Shown: positions 47,381 through 56,140 of the stretch, piece after piece
Layout of the letters: each line of letters starts with the position of its first letter
Numbering within the stretch: the stretch's first letter is position 1
From: Hyphomicrobiales bacterium
GTDB lineage: Bacteria; Pseudomonadota; Alphaproteobacteria; Rhizobiales; Beijerinckiaceae
Length of the DNA: 64,000 bases
Direction: 5' to 3'
NCBI GenBank assembly: GCA_027483945.1
Contig: JAIXTM010000012.1
Coordinates: 1-64,000, forward strand
The notes under the pieces: model-generated
Told to the model about the DNA's origin: nothing
The model's input: only the letters and a program-made list of their open reading frames with translations
Databases searched by the model: none
Position numbers and translations under genes: made by a program

Positions 47381-47878
47381 TCAGAGATCATGACCCCGAC
47401 GCCGCAGCGCGTCCTTCACCTTCTCCTGGATGATGGAGGCCCGCTCCTTCATCTGGGTCTGGAGAGACACGCTGACGCGCGCGGTGAATTCGGGTGCGTG
47501 GGTCAACATCTTCCGGCCCGCGTCGCTGGTATAGAACGCCTTCATCGCGCGCAGGTCGTCGGCACTGAAATTTTCCACGAAGAAGCCGGCCGTAGCAGAG
47601 GCGATGTCCTTCATCATCGGCTCCAGCTCGGAGCGGATCACCGGCGCCAGTGCCATGGCATCGGCGGCAAAGCCGGGATTCTCCCGCTTGTTGCCCCGGA
47701 CGATTTCGGCCATCGCCGCCTTCGAGAGCTGGTCGAGATCGATGGCGCCCAGCTGCATCCGGACGATTTCGACGGCCAGGCCGACGCGCTCGTCGGCAGC
47801 GTCTTGCGCCATGGCCGATACCGGACACAGCGCGGCAGCAATGATCACGGCGCCAAGGCGCCGACGGAAAGCGGTCAT
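47381..47878 (-). CDS. DUF2059 family exported protein, antisense within the urease cluster
   Basis: A 165-residue protein with a signal peptide (FRRRLGAVIIAAALCPVSAM, cleavage near AMA-QD) and a DUF2059 domain at about residues 75-155 (FFVENFSADDLRAMKAFYTS, DAGRKMLTHAPEF). It is probably periplasmic and of unknown function. It lies on the minus strand between ureF and ureG, so a ureF-ureG read-through transcript would be antisense to it. Confidence 0.87.
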   Translation of the reverse strand: MTAFRRRLGAVIIAAALCPVSAMAQDAADERVGLAVEIVRMQLGAIDLDQLSKAAMAEIVRGNKRENPGFAADAMALAPVIRSELEPMMKDIASATAGFFVENFSADDLRAMKAFYTSDAGRKMLTHAPEFTARVSVSLQTQMKERASIIQEKVKDALRRRGHDL

Positions 47879-47985
47879 GTCATGCCCCCACGAAGACCTG
47901 GCACGAAGGTGACCGCTTCGGGCGCATGCGTAAAGCGGCCCGGCCGCGACAATGAACCGCGACGGCAGACGAGGAGCGATACGGA

Positions 47986-48645
47986 ATGAGCGAGCAACGC
48001 GGCCCGCTGCGGGTCGGCATCGGAGGGCCGGTCGGGTCCGGCAAGACGGCCTTAATGGAAGCTTTGTGCAAGCGGCTCGCCGGCACGTACGACCTGTGCG
48101 CCATCACCAATGACATCTACACGAAGGAGGACGCGCGCCTCCTGACGATAGCCGGTGCCCTGCCCGAGGAGCGGATCATGGGCGTGGAGACGGGCGGTTG
48201 CCCGCACACGGCGATCCGCGAGGACGCCTCCATCAACCTCGCCGCCATCGCAACGATGCGCGAGCGGTTCCCGCGCCTCGATCTCATCCTTGTGGAATCG
48301 GGCGGCGACAATCTCGCCGCCACGTTCTCACCCGAGCTCGCCGACCTGACGATCTACGTCATCGATGTGGCCGGCGGCGAGAAGATCCCGCGCAAAGGCG
48401 GGCCGGGGATCACGCGCTCCGATCTTCTCGTCGTCAACAAGACGGACCTCGCCCCCCATGTCGGCGCCGATCTGGCCGTCATGGAGGCGGACACGCAGCG
48501 CATGCGCGGCAAGCGTCCTTACGTCTTTGCCACCATTCGCAGCGGCGTCGGCGTGGAGGCCATCGCCCGCTTCATCGAGGAGGCGGGCGGCTTGCGGCCC
48601 GCCGCCGTCCCCGCGCCGTCCGGCCTACCGGCAACCGCCATCTGA
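47986..48645 (+). CDS. ureG: Urease accessory GTPase UreG
   Basis: A 219-residue SIMIBI-class GTPase that uses GTP hydrolysis to deliver nickel to urease. It has the P-loop [17 protein letters not shown] (about residue 11), [12 protein letters not shown], the metal-binding [15 protein letters not shown] (CPH motif, about 72), [17 protein letters not shown] and the base-specificity motif [12 protein letters not shown]. It lies downstream of the inserted DUF2059 gene. Confidence 0.96.
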   Translation: MSEQRGPLRVGIGGPVGSGKTALMEALCKRLAGTYDLCAITNDIYTKEDARLLTIAGALPEERIMGVETGGCPHTAIREDASINLAAIATMRERFPRLDLILVESGGDNLAATFSPELADLTIYVIDVAGGEKIPRKGGPGITRSDLLVVNKTDLAPHVGADLAVMEADTQRMRGKRPYVFATIRSGVGVEAIARFIEEAGGLRPAAVPAPSGLPATAI

Positions 48646-48664
48646 ACCGAAGCAAGGAACAGCC

Positions 48665-49240
48665 ATGTCTCGATCGCTCCGTCCCGCCTCGCTCCCCATC
48701 GCGTTCGCGCTCCTCACATCCTCCGCGCAGGCCCATACCGGCCTCGGCGGCGCGGACGGGCTCACCGCCGGTTTCATGCATCCCATCCTCGGTCCCGATC
48801 ACGTCCTGGCGATGGTCGCGGTCGGCTTGTTCGCCGCCCTGCTGGGCGGCAGGGCGCTCTGGGCGGTGCCGGCCGCCTTCGTGGGGATGATGCTGGTCGG
48901 CGGCGCACTGGGCCTGCGGGGATTTGCCGTGCCTGCGGTGGAGACGGGCATCGGGGCCTCGGTCGTCGTCATCGGCGCCGCCATAGCCCTCGGCTGGCGC
49001 TGGCCGGTGCCGGCGGCCATGGCGCTGGTCGGCGCCTTCGCGGTCTTCCACGGCCATGCGCACGGAGCCGAGATGGATGCCGCGCACGGGGCCTTGCTCT
49101 ACAGCCTTGGCTTTGCGCTTGCGACTGCCGTCCTGCATGGCGCCGGGATCGGTCTCGGACTCCTTGCATCCCGGCCCGGTCTTGTCCGGGCGGCCGGCGC
49201 CGCCATCGCTCTGGCCGGCGTGGTTCTCGCTGCGTCCTAG
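48665..49240 (+). CDS. ureJ: HupE/UreJ family nickel permease
   Basis: A 191-residue membrane protein with a signal-like first segment and about six spans. It contains the family motif FMHPILGPDHVLAMVAVGLF (about residue 38) and a second histidine cluster FHGHAHGAEMDAAHG (about 125). HupE/UreJ proteins take up nickel for hydrogenase or urease; position right after ureG indicates urease. The ATG at 48665 is 19 bases after ureG. Confidence 0.9.
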   Translation: MSRSLRPASLPIAFALLTSSAQAHTGLGGADGLTAGFMHPILGPDHVLAMVAVGLFAALLGGRALWAVPAAFVGMMLVGGALGLRGFAVPAVETGIGASVVVIGAAIALGWRWPVPAAMALVGAFAVFHGHAHGAEMDAAHGALLYSLGFALATAVLHGAGIGLGLLASRPGLVRAAGAAIALAGVVLAAS

Positions 49241-49253
49241 GCGCCGCGCGCAA

Positions 49254-49281
49254 GAAAAAGGGCCGACCCGGCGGGTCGGCC
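49254..49281 (-). terminator. Rho-independent terminator of the csbD gene
   Basis: The inverted repeat GGGCCGACCC...GGGTCGGCCC (49260-49281) is flanked on its left by AAAAA, which reads as a U-tract on the minus strand. It therefore ends the minus-strand csbD transcript, and its stem may also stop plus-strand transcripts leaving ureJ. Confidence 0.8.
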
Positions 49282-49313
49282 CCAATTTCGTGCTTAAGGT
49301 CAGACCGAAGCGA

Positions 49314-49502
49314 TCAGAGGTTGGTGGCCTTCTTGATCTGTTCCTTGGTCTTGCCCAGGGCCTGCTGGCCCTCGCCCTTGAGCTCCTGAGCGGCGCCATC
49401 GGCGCGCAGACGTTCATTGTCCGTCGCCTTGCCGGCCGCCTGCTTCGCATTGCCCACGGCTTCGTTGGCCATGCCCTTGAGCTTGTCAGCGGTGCTACCC
49501 AT
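49314..49502 (-). CDS. CsbD family stress protein
   Basis: A 62-residue hydrophilic, charged helical protein with the CsbD pattern ([40 protein letters not shown]). CsbD-like proteins are general-stress induced in many bacteria; their function is unknown. The Shine-Dalgarno GGAG lies 7 bases before the ATG, an exact EcfG promoter is at 49534-49558, and a terminator follows. It is a complete monocistronic unit. Confidence 0.93.
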   Translation of the reverse strand: MGSTADKLKGMANEAVGNAKQAAGKATDNERLRADGAAQELKGEGQQALGKTKEQIKKATNL

Positions 49503-49533
49503 GGTTTTTCTCCATTGTGAACTTGCCCTGTCC

Positions 49534-49558
49534 AACGGGCCGCCGCGGCTATTGTTCC
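49534..49558 (-). promoter_or_regulatory. EcfG-type promoter of the csbD gene
   Basis: On the minus strand GGAAC (49554-49558), 16 bases, CGTT (GTT at 49534-49536) is an exact general stress consensus, 32 bases before the ATG. Confidence 0.83.
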
Positions 49559-49714
49559 GCTTGGGAAACAGCGTGCGATCCCGGGCATTGATCCTGGGGG
49601 CCGGCGCGTTCGACGCGTCTGGCATGGGCCGGCCGACACGGCGCCGCCGGTTGCACAGGCATCCGTTCCGGTGTCACATCCGCCGCCCGCGAACCTGGAA
49701 TGGGGAAAGACGCC

Positions 49715-51166
49715 ATGCTGACCCATGCTCATCCTTACAAGCGCGATAAAATCCTGATCGGCGGCGAATGGCTCGACGCCCGGTCCGGGGCCGTCAGCGA
49801 GGTCGTCAACCCGGCGACCGGCGAGGTCATCGGCACCGTGCCCGATGCCGGCGCTCACGAGGCCGAGCAGGCTATCGCGGCGGCGCACGAGGCCTTCCAG
49901 AGCTTCCGCGAAACGACCGCGCAGGATCGCGCGCAGATGCTGCGGCGGCTTCACGACGCGATCATGGACAACCAGGACGCGCTGGCGCGCCTCCTGACGC
50001 TGGAACAGGGCAAGCCGCTGGCGGAAGCCAAGGGCGAAGTCGGCATGTCGGCCGCCTATGTGCTGTGGTTCGCCGAGGAAGCCCGGCGCGTCTATGGCGA
50101 CGTCATCCCCTCGCCCTGGGCGGACCGGCGAATCCTTGTCACCAAGGAGCCGGTCGGCGTCGTCGCCGCGATCACGCCCTGGAACTTCCCGTCCTCCATG
50201 CTCTCGCGGAAGATCGGCCCGGCCATTGCGGCTGGCTGCACCGCCGTGATCAAGCCCGCGCAGCAGACCCCCTATTCGGGGCTCGCCTGGGGCGCGCTGT
50301 GCGAGGAGGTCGGTATCCCCAAGGGTGTCGTCAACATCGTGACCGGTGATCCGGAGGCGATCGGCGGAGCGTTCACCGCCAGCCCGCTCGTCCGCAAGAT
50401 CACGTTCACCGGGTCCACCCGCGTCGGCAAGATCCTGCTGCGTCAGGCCGCGGACACGGTGAAGAAGGTGTCTATGGAACTTGGCGGCAACGCCCCCTTC
50501 CTGGTCTTCGATGACGCGGACCTCGATCGCGCGGTGGCGGGCGCGATGGCCGCCAAATACCGCAATGCCGGCCAGACCTGCGTGTGCACGAACCGCTTCT
50601 ACGTCCAGGCCGGCATCCACGACGCGTTCGTGGAGAAGCTCTCCGAAGCCAGCCGCAAGCTTAAGGTCGGTGCCGGCACCGAGGACGGCGTCGCGATCGG
50701 GCCGCTGATCGACGGCAAGGCCCTGGCCAAGGTCGAAGAGCTGGTCGCCGACGCGAAGGAGAAGGGCGGCCGCATCGTCACGGGCGGCGGACGCCATGAG
50801 AAGGGCGGCACGTTCTATCAGCCGACCGTGATCGCCGACGCGACGCCGGCCATGCGGTTCTCCCGCGAAGAGATTTTCGGGCCCGTGGCGCCTGTCTTCC
50901 GCTTTGAGACCGAAGACGAGGCGATCCGCCTCGCGAACGACACCGAATACGGCCTTGCCTGCTATTTCTACACGAAAGACCTGGGCCGAGCCTTCCGCGT
51001 GTCGGGCAAGCTCAAATACGGCCTGGTAGGCATCAACGAGGGCATCATCACCACCGAGGTCGCGCCTTTCGGGGGGATGAAGGAATCCGGGCTCGGACGC
51101 GAAGGGTCCAAGTACGGGATCGAGGACTATCTCGACATCAAGTATGTCTGCGTCGGCGGGCTCTGA
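49715..51166 (+). CDS. gabD: NAD(P)-dependent succinate-semialdehyde dehydrogenase (aldehyde dehydrogenase family)
   Basis: A 483-residue aldehyde dehydrogenase most like GabD, oxidising succinate semialdehyde (or a related semialdehyde) to the acid, feeding the TCA cycle. It has TPWNFPSSMLSRKIGPA (about residue 150), the NAD loop FTGSTRVGKIL, the general-base glutamate in SMELGGNAPFLVF (about 255) and the catalytic cysteine in NAGQTCVCTNRFYV (about 288), where the double-Cys CVC is typical of GabD. The ATG at 49715 has GGGGAAAG 5 bases upstream. It is alone on its strand between csbD and the dehydrogenase gene. Confidence 0.9.
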   Translation: MLTHAHPYKRDKILIGGEWLDARSGAVSEVVNPATGEVIGTVPDAGAHEAEQAIAAAHEAFQSFRETTAQDRAQMLRRLHDAIMDNQDALARLLTLEQGKPLAEAKGEVGMSAAYVLWFAEEARRVYGDVIPSPWADRRILVTKEPVGVVAAITPWNFPSSMLSRKIGPAIAAGCTAVIKPAQQTPYSGLAWGALCEEVGIPKGVVNIVTGDPEAIGGAFTASPLVRKITFTGSTRVGKILLRQAADTVKKVSMELGGNAPFLVFDDADLDRAVAGAMAAKYRNAGQTCVCTNRFYVQAGIHDAFVEKLSEASRKLKVGAGTEDGVAIGPLIDGKALAKVEELVADAKEKGGRIVTGGGRHEKGGTFYQPTVIADATPAMRFSREEIFGPVAPVFRFETEDEAIRLANDTEYGLACYFYTKDLGRAFRVSGKLKYGLVGINEGIITTEVAPFGGMKESGLGREGSKYGIEDYLDIKYVCVGGL

Positions 51167-51186
51167 GCCCGCCGGACGCGCCGCCA

Positions 51187-51975
51187 TCAATTGTGGCCGG
51201 AGCCCGGCTCGGCCATCTTGCGGTGCTGCGCCGCAAGGATGCCCGACGGCGTGACGAGGGCGGCAGAGGCCGTCAGCTTGTTCTTCCAGCCACTGACGAT
51301 GTCGCCGTCGCCTCGCATCATCGCATCGAACCCCGTCCTGGCCACGAAGGCCGGGTCGTCCTTTTTCGCCTGCCCGACGGCGGTGTCCATCAGGTCGGCG
51401 CGCTCGAAGAAATCCGTGTCCGTCGCCCCCGGCATCAGGCAGGTGACGGTGACGCCGGTGTCGTCCAGTTCGTTGCGCAGGGCGAAGGCGAACGAATTGA
51501 TGAAGGCCTTGGTCCCGTTATAGACCGCCTGGAACGCTCCGGGCACGAAACCGGCGATCGAGCCGGTGATCAGGACCTTGCCCTCGCCGCGGGCACGCAT
51601 GTCGCGCGCCACCTTCTGGACCAGGTAGAGCGTGCCGGTGATGTTGGTGTCGATGACATGGCGCACCCGGCCGAAATCCTGCTCGAGAAAGCCGTCGCTC
51701 AGACCCTGGCCGGCATTGGCCATCAGGATATCGACCGGCCTGCCGGCTGCCGCCTCGTAGAAGCAGTCGACGCCCTCTTCCGTCGCCAGGTCCACCTCGA
51801 GCGATGTCACGGACGCGCCGAGCGTACGCAGCATCCGGGCGGCATCATCGATGCCCGGACGGTCGGCGGCGATGACGAGGTCGTAGCCCTCCTGCGCACA
51901 GATGCGCGCGAGTTCGAGGCCGATGCCGGAAGACGCGCCTGTGACCAGCGCGAGCGGACGTCCATGATGGGCCAT
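51187..51975 (-). CDS. Short-chain dehydrogenase/reductase
   Basis: A 262-residue classical SDR. It has the cofactor motif LVTGASSGIGLELA (about residue 10), the NAG motif LMANAGQGLSD, the catalytic serine in LITGSIAGF and the YxxxK pair in AVYNGTKAFINSFA (about 157). Substrate is unknown. The Shine-Dalgarno GAAGGAG is 7 bases before the ATG, and a near-perfect EcfG-type promoter lies just upstream. It follows the HWE kinase gene on the same strand after 96 bases. Confidence 0.9.
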   Translation of the reverse strand: MAHHGRPLALVTGASSGIGLELARICAQEGYDLVIAADRPGIDDAARMLRTLGASVTSLEVDLATEEGVDCFYEAAAGRPVDILMANAGQGLSDGFLEQDFGRVRHVIDTNITGTLYLVQKVARDMRARGEGKVLITGSIAGFVPGAFQAVYNGTKAFINSFAFALRNELDDTGVTVTCLMPGATDTDFFERADLMDTAVGQAKKDDPAFVARTGFDAMMRGDGDIVSGWKNKLTASAALVTPSGILAAQHRKMAEPGSGHN

Positions 51976-51996
51976 GCGGAGACTCCTTCGGAACTC

Positions 51997-52021
51997 AACG
52001 GCATGGCTCCGCGAATGTTCG
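51997..52021 (-). promoter_or_regulatory. Near-consensus EcfG promoter of the short-chain dehydrogenase
   Basis: On the minus strand the sequence is CGAAC-N16-CGTTGAG, one mismatch from GGAAC-N16-CGTT. The -10 part (CGTTGAG) is identical to that of the PRC-barrel promoter. It ends 21 bases before the ATG. Confidence 0.55.
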
Positions 52022-52071
52022 AGCGGGGCGGGAAGCCGACGCGCCCTTCAGAAGGCGCCGATCCCAGTGAG

Positions 52072-55000
52072 TCAGGCCGGCCGGCGCATCCGGCCCGAAT
52101 CCGATGAACGGTTCCCGCCTTCCATCGACTCGGCCGCTGGCGGCTGGAGGAGGCGTCGGAACGCACCGGCGAGGACGTCCGTCCCGATCGGCTTATTGAT
52201 GATCTCCGCGTCGAGCCCGGGCTCGACATGGACCGATGGCTCGGCATAGCCGGTACAATAGACGAAGGGGATGTCGAGGGCCCGCAGCGCCCGCGCCACG
52301 CGGTCGCTGCGATGGCCGCCCAGATTGACGTCCAGAATCGCCAGATCGGGCGGGCTTGTCCTGATCAGGTCCATGGCGGCGTCGGCGGAGCCGGCCGGTC
52401 CGACGATCTCGCATCCCAGCATCGCAACGGCCTGCTCGATCTCGAGCGAGATCAGGGCTTCGTCCTCCAGAATGAGCACCCGGCGCCCCACCAGCGAAAC
52501 GTCCGCGTCGCCGGCAGGGCTCGCGGGCGGTGGCCCGGGGACGGGCGCCTCGTCGCGCACGGCACCCAGCTGGTCAGCCGGCACGACAATCCGGCAGCGC
52601 AGCCCTTCGGGGGCCCAGTCGAGCGCGATCTCGCCATTCAACTGGCGTTCCACGGATGTCCGCATCACGGTCGACCCGAATCCTTCCCGCGACGGAGGCG
52701 TGACGCTCGGCCCGCCGGCCTCCCGCCAGAGGAATTCCAGCATCCGCTTCCCCCCGGCGGTGGTGAAACGCCACGAGACGTCCAGCGTCCCCCGCTCGAC
52801 GGACAGGGCACCGTATTTCGCGCCGTTCGTCGCGAGTTCGTGCACAGCCAGCGCCAATGCCTGCGAGGCGGCGGGACGCAGACGCAGGGCCTGACCCGAG
52901 ATGCGGATGCGATCGACGCCGGTGCGCGCGAAGGGAGCCAATTCCTCGCGCACGAGGGTGTTGATGTTCACGCCGCCCCAGCGGCTGTCCGCCAGGAGAC
53001 TGTGCGCTCGCGCGAGCGCCTGGATACGTCCGCTCACCGCGGCCTTGAAGGCAGCCACGTCGCCGGCGCGGGTGAGTTGCACGACCGACTGCACCACGCC
53101 GAGCAGGTTCTTCGCCCGATGGTCGACCTCCTGGGCGAGGAGCCGCATGCGCTCTTCGGCCTGGCGGCGCTCCTCGACATCGACCGCAACGCCGGCAAAG
53201 CGCAATGGGGTGCCGTTCGCGGCCAGTTCCACCTGGCCGCTGGCCTCGATCCAGCGAAAGACGCCGTCGCTGTTGCGGGTGCGGTACTCGACGCGGTAAT
53301 CGCCGCCGGCGGCCAAGGCCGCCTTGATGGCCTCACCGACCCGTTCGCGGTCCTCCTCGTGGATGGCTGCGACCGCGCGCTCGATGGGAAAGCCCGACCG
53401 GGCCTCCTCGGGATCGATACCGAACGTATAGGCGAAGCGCTCGTCGGCAGTGACCCGATCGGTCGGCACGTCCCAGACCCAGGTGCCCTGGATGGCGCCG
53501 GCATCGAGGGCCAGTTCCAGGCGCTCGATGGCTTGCTTGCGCTCATGGATGTCGGTCGAAGTGCCGAACCATAGGGTGATGGCATCGGCCTCGTCCCGCA
53601 GGGGCTCAGCGCGGGCCACATACCAGCGATAGGCGCCATCGCGCCGGCGGTAGCGGCATTCGCACTCGTAGGTGACGCCCCGCGAGCGTGCGTCGGCCCA
53701 GCGCTCGGCGGTGAGCGCCACATCGTCCGGATGCAGAACGCCGGCCCAGCCGTCAGGCAGCGCCTCGGCCTCGGTCTGACCCGTATATTCGAACCAGCGA
53801 TCGTTGAGGTATTGCAGGTGGCCGTCCGGCGTCGCGAACCAGACGAAAGCGGGCACCGCATTGGTGATGGTGCGCAGGCGCGCCTCGCTCTCGCGCAGGC
53901 GCTCCTGCTGCCGGTGGCGCGCGGTCGCGTCCCGGATGATGCCGACCGCCCGGATCGACCGACCGGTCTCGGGATCCCGGATCACGGCGCCGTGGGAGGT
54001 CAGCCAACGGGTGCCGCCGTCGTCCGCCGGCACGGCACCGCGAAACTCGGCATCGTAGGCCGGGCCGTCCGGCTCCAACGACGCGAGGAATGCGGCGCTT
54101 GTCTTTTCGCGGTCTTCCGGATGGACAAGGCGCAGCCACGTGGTCGTGTCATAGGCGTTGTGGCCGCTGCTCAATCCGCCAATTCGCGAAGCCGCGTCGT
54201 CCCAGTGACCGTGTCCCCTGACCAGGTCGAGATCCCATGTGCCGATATGGGCCGCCTGCGCCGCGAGCCGGAGCCGCTCCTCGCTCTCCCGCAAGGCCGT
54301 CTCCACGCTGCGACGCTCGTCGATGTCGATCACAGAGCCGACAAAGCCGAGGAACTCGCCGGACGGCGCGAAGCGGGGCGCTCCCGCGTCCAGGGACCAG
54401 CGATAGGCGCCGTCGTGCCGGCGCAGCCGGTATTCCAGCCGAAACGCCCGCCGCGCGTCGTTCGCCTCCATGAAGACCCGTTCGGCGGCCGCCCTGTCGT
54501 CGGGATGCGTGGCGTCGAGCCAGCCGAAGCCGAGCGCGTCACGGGGCGTCTGGCCGGTGAACTCGTACCAGGAGCGGTTGAGATAGGTGCAGGCGCCCGT
54601 CGGATCCGTCACCCACATCATCATGGGCGTATGGTCGGCGAGATTGCGGAAGCGCGCCTCGCTCTCGCGGCGTTCGTCCTCCGCGCGTGCCCGCTCGACC
54701 GCCTCCCACGTGCGGGCGCCGACCTCCTCCACGAGCGCGATCTCCTCAGCCGACCAGCGATGAGGCTCGCGGAAATTGACGTAGATCGAGGCAGTGAAGC
54801 GGCCGTTCCGGATCAGAGGCACCGAGGCATAGGCGCGGGTTTCGATCGCGGTCCACACGGCTGGCTCCTGGCGCGGGTCCTCCAGCACGTCGTCGCAGCT
54901 CTGGGGCAGGCCCTGCCTCTGGCCTGCTATATCCTCGGTCCCGAAGCTGTCGAGGTCATAGGAGCCTGAAAGAGCCGCGACGCCGTCCGCCCAGCACACG

Positions 55001-55638
55001 TCGAGAACCACCGTCCGGTCGTCGGGTTGCACCTCGCCGTACCCGACGCGGTCGGCGCCGAGATGACGGCCCAACGCCTCGGCGGCCCCCGCCATGATAT
55101 CGCGGGCGTCAGTCCGGTTGCGCAGCGCGTCCTCCAGCTTGAGCTTGAAGTCCTGGCGCCGGCTGGCCACGACCCGTTCGGTTGTCTCGTTGCCCTGATT
55201 CAGGATTCCGACAACCTCGCCATCGTCGTCGCGGATCGGCGTGAAGCTGTAGTTCCAGTAGGTCTCCTGGACCCGTCCTCCGCGCTCCATCGGCAGCATC
55301 TGGTCGTAGACGGAGAAGCCCTCCCCGGTCGCGAGCACACGCTCGAACTGCGGCCCGATGACCGGCCAGATATCGGCCCAGACCTCGATTGCGGGCCGGC
55401 CCAGCGCCCGCGGGTGTCGCTCTGCGGGGATCGGAGCCCAGGCATCGTTGTAGAGGAGCAGAAGATCGGGCCCGCAGTAGATCGCGGTCGGGAAGGCGGA
55501 GTTCAGGCAGATCGACACCGCCGAACGGAGCGAGACCGGCCATGTCGCGGGCCGGCCGAGCGGACTGGACGACCAGTCATGCGCGCGGATGCGCTCGCCC
55601 ATCTCGCCGCCGCCGTTGAGAAACCCGAGTTTAGGCAA
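52072..55638 (-). CDS. Soluble HWE-family hybrid histidine kinase with GAF and five PAS-like domains
   Basis: A 1188-residue cytoplasmic kinase with no membrane span. Order: an N-terminal PAS-like domain (about 1-160, GGGEMGERIRAHDWSSSPLG), GAF (about 170-325), four PAS domains (about 330-455, 460-590, 595-715, 720-845), the HWE kinase core with the phospho-histidine in EVDHRAKNLLGVVQSVVQ (about 860), and the ATPase motifs AVHELATNGAKYGAL and EFLWREAGGP. The C-terminal receiver (about 1030-1150) has VLILEDEALISLE and phospho-Asp in LAILDVNLGG. The start is a TTG (PKLGFLNGGG follows), consistent with the family's conserved GGGEMG N-terminus. HWE kinases often feed the PhyR-EcfG stress pathway; that link here is inferred. 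Confidence 0.92.
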   Translation of the reverse strand: MPKLGFLNGGGEMGERIRAHDWSSSPLGRPATWPVSLRSAVSICLNSAFPTAIYCGPDLLLLYNDAWAPIPAERHPRALGRPAIEVWADIWPVIGPQFERVLATGEGFSVYDQMLPMERGGRVQETYWNYSFTPIRDDDGEVVGILNQGNETTERVVASRRQDFKLKLEDALRNRTDARDIMAGAAEALGRHLGADRVGYGEVQPDDRTVVLDVCWADGVAALSGSYDLDSFGTEDIAGQRQGLPQSCDDVLEDPRQEPAVWTAIETRAYASVPLIRNGRFTASIYVNFREPHRWSAEEIALVEEVGARTWEAVERARAEDERRESEARFRNLADHTPMMMWVTDPTGACTYLNRSWYEFTGQTPRDALGFGWLDATHPDDRAAAERVFMEANDARRAFRLEYRLRRHDGAYRWSLDAGAPRFAPSGEFLGFVGSVIDIDERRSVETALRESEERLRLAAQAAHIGTWDLDLVRGHGHWDDAASRIGGLSSGHNAYDTTTWLRLVHPEDREKTSAAFLASLEPDGPAYDAEFRGAVPADDGGTRWLTSHGAVIRDPETGRSIRAVGIIRDATARHRQQERLRESEARLRTITNAVPAFVWFATPDGHLQYLNDRWFEYTGQTEAEALPDGWAGVLHPDDVALTAERWADARSRGVTYECECRYRRRDGAYRWYVARAEPLRDEADAITLWFGTSTDIHERKQAIERLELALDAGAIQGTWVWDVPTDRVTADERFAYTFGIDPEEARSGFPIERAVAAIHEEDRERVGEAIKAALAAGGDYRVEYRTRNSDGVFRWIEASGQVELAANGTPLRFAGVAVDVEERRQAEERMRLLAQEVDHRAKNLLGVVQSVVQLTRAGDVAAFKAAVSGRIQALARAHSLLADSRWGGVNINTLVREELAPFARTGVDRIRISGQALRLRPAASQALALAVHELATNGAKYGALSVERGTLDVSWRFTTAGGKRMLEFLWREAGGPSVTPPSREGFGSTVMRTSVERQLNGEIALDWAPEGLRCRIVVPADQLGAVRDEAPVPGPPPASPAGDADVSLVGRRVLILEDEALISLEIEQAVAMLGCEIVGPAGSADAAMDLIRTSPPDLAILDVNLGGHRSDRVARALRALDIPFVYCTGYAEPSVHVEPGLDAEIINKPIGTDVLAGAFRRLLQPPAAESMEGGNRSSDSGRMRRPA

Positions 55639-55998
55639 GGATCCGCCCTTCGCTAACGACGCTTCGCCGGCCGTTCATCGGCCGACAGCGCAGCGCTAGC
55701 CGAAACTCCTTGAAGCCGCGGGACGTTCCAGGCCGCGCCTGACGCATGCCATCACGATAGTTCAGCTTTCGCCCAGAACCCGAGCCGCGTCCGCACTGGG
55801 TCGACACTGGGCTTCAGGGCCGACCAGAGCATAGCGCACGCAGCCGATGTGCGGGAACCGATCGGGACAAGGCCGGCGAGCGACCGGGCATGCGAGACCG
55901 CATCTTTCGGCATGCTCGTCCAACAAGGTGAGCGTCGCGAGTACCGAAGCTTTGACGATCCGATTGTCGTGGCTAAGGCGCGATTAAAGCCGAAAGCA
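55639..55998. other. 360-base gene-free stretch upstream of the HWE kinase
   Basis: No coding frame with family-like sequence, no RNA gene and no clear repeat is visible. A sequence resembling an EcfG promoter but with a longer spacer and no C before GTT (GGAAC-N18-GTT, minus strand, 55704-55729) lies about 65 bases before the kinase start; I rate it as weak. The rest probably holds the kinase promoter and the region downstream of tRNA-Thr. Confidence 0.4.
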
Positions 55999-56074
55999 TG
56001 GTGCCGCCTATAGGATTCGAACCTACGACCCCCTCATTACGAATGAGGTGCTCTACCAGCTGAGCTAAGGCGGC
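55999..56074 (-). tRNA. tRNA-Thr (anticodon CGT)
   Basis: A complete 76-base tRNA on the minus strand with encoded CCA. The acceptor arm is GCCGCCT/AGGCGGC, the D arm GCTC/GAGC, the anticodon stem CCTCA/TGAGG with loop TTCGTAA (anticodon CGT, reading ACG), and the T loop TTCGAAT. Confidence 0.97.
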
Positions 56075-56140
56075 GACGGGGCTCGTCATAATCGCATCGC
56101 CCGCCGATGACAAGGCGGGCGATGGCGTCGGGCGGGTTGC

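Noticed and set aside
55704-55729. EcfG-like promoter upstream of the HWE kinase
   Set aside because: The spacer before GTT is 18 bases and the base before GTT is A not C; too far from consensus to list as a feature.
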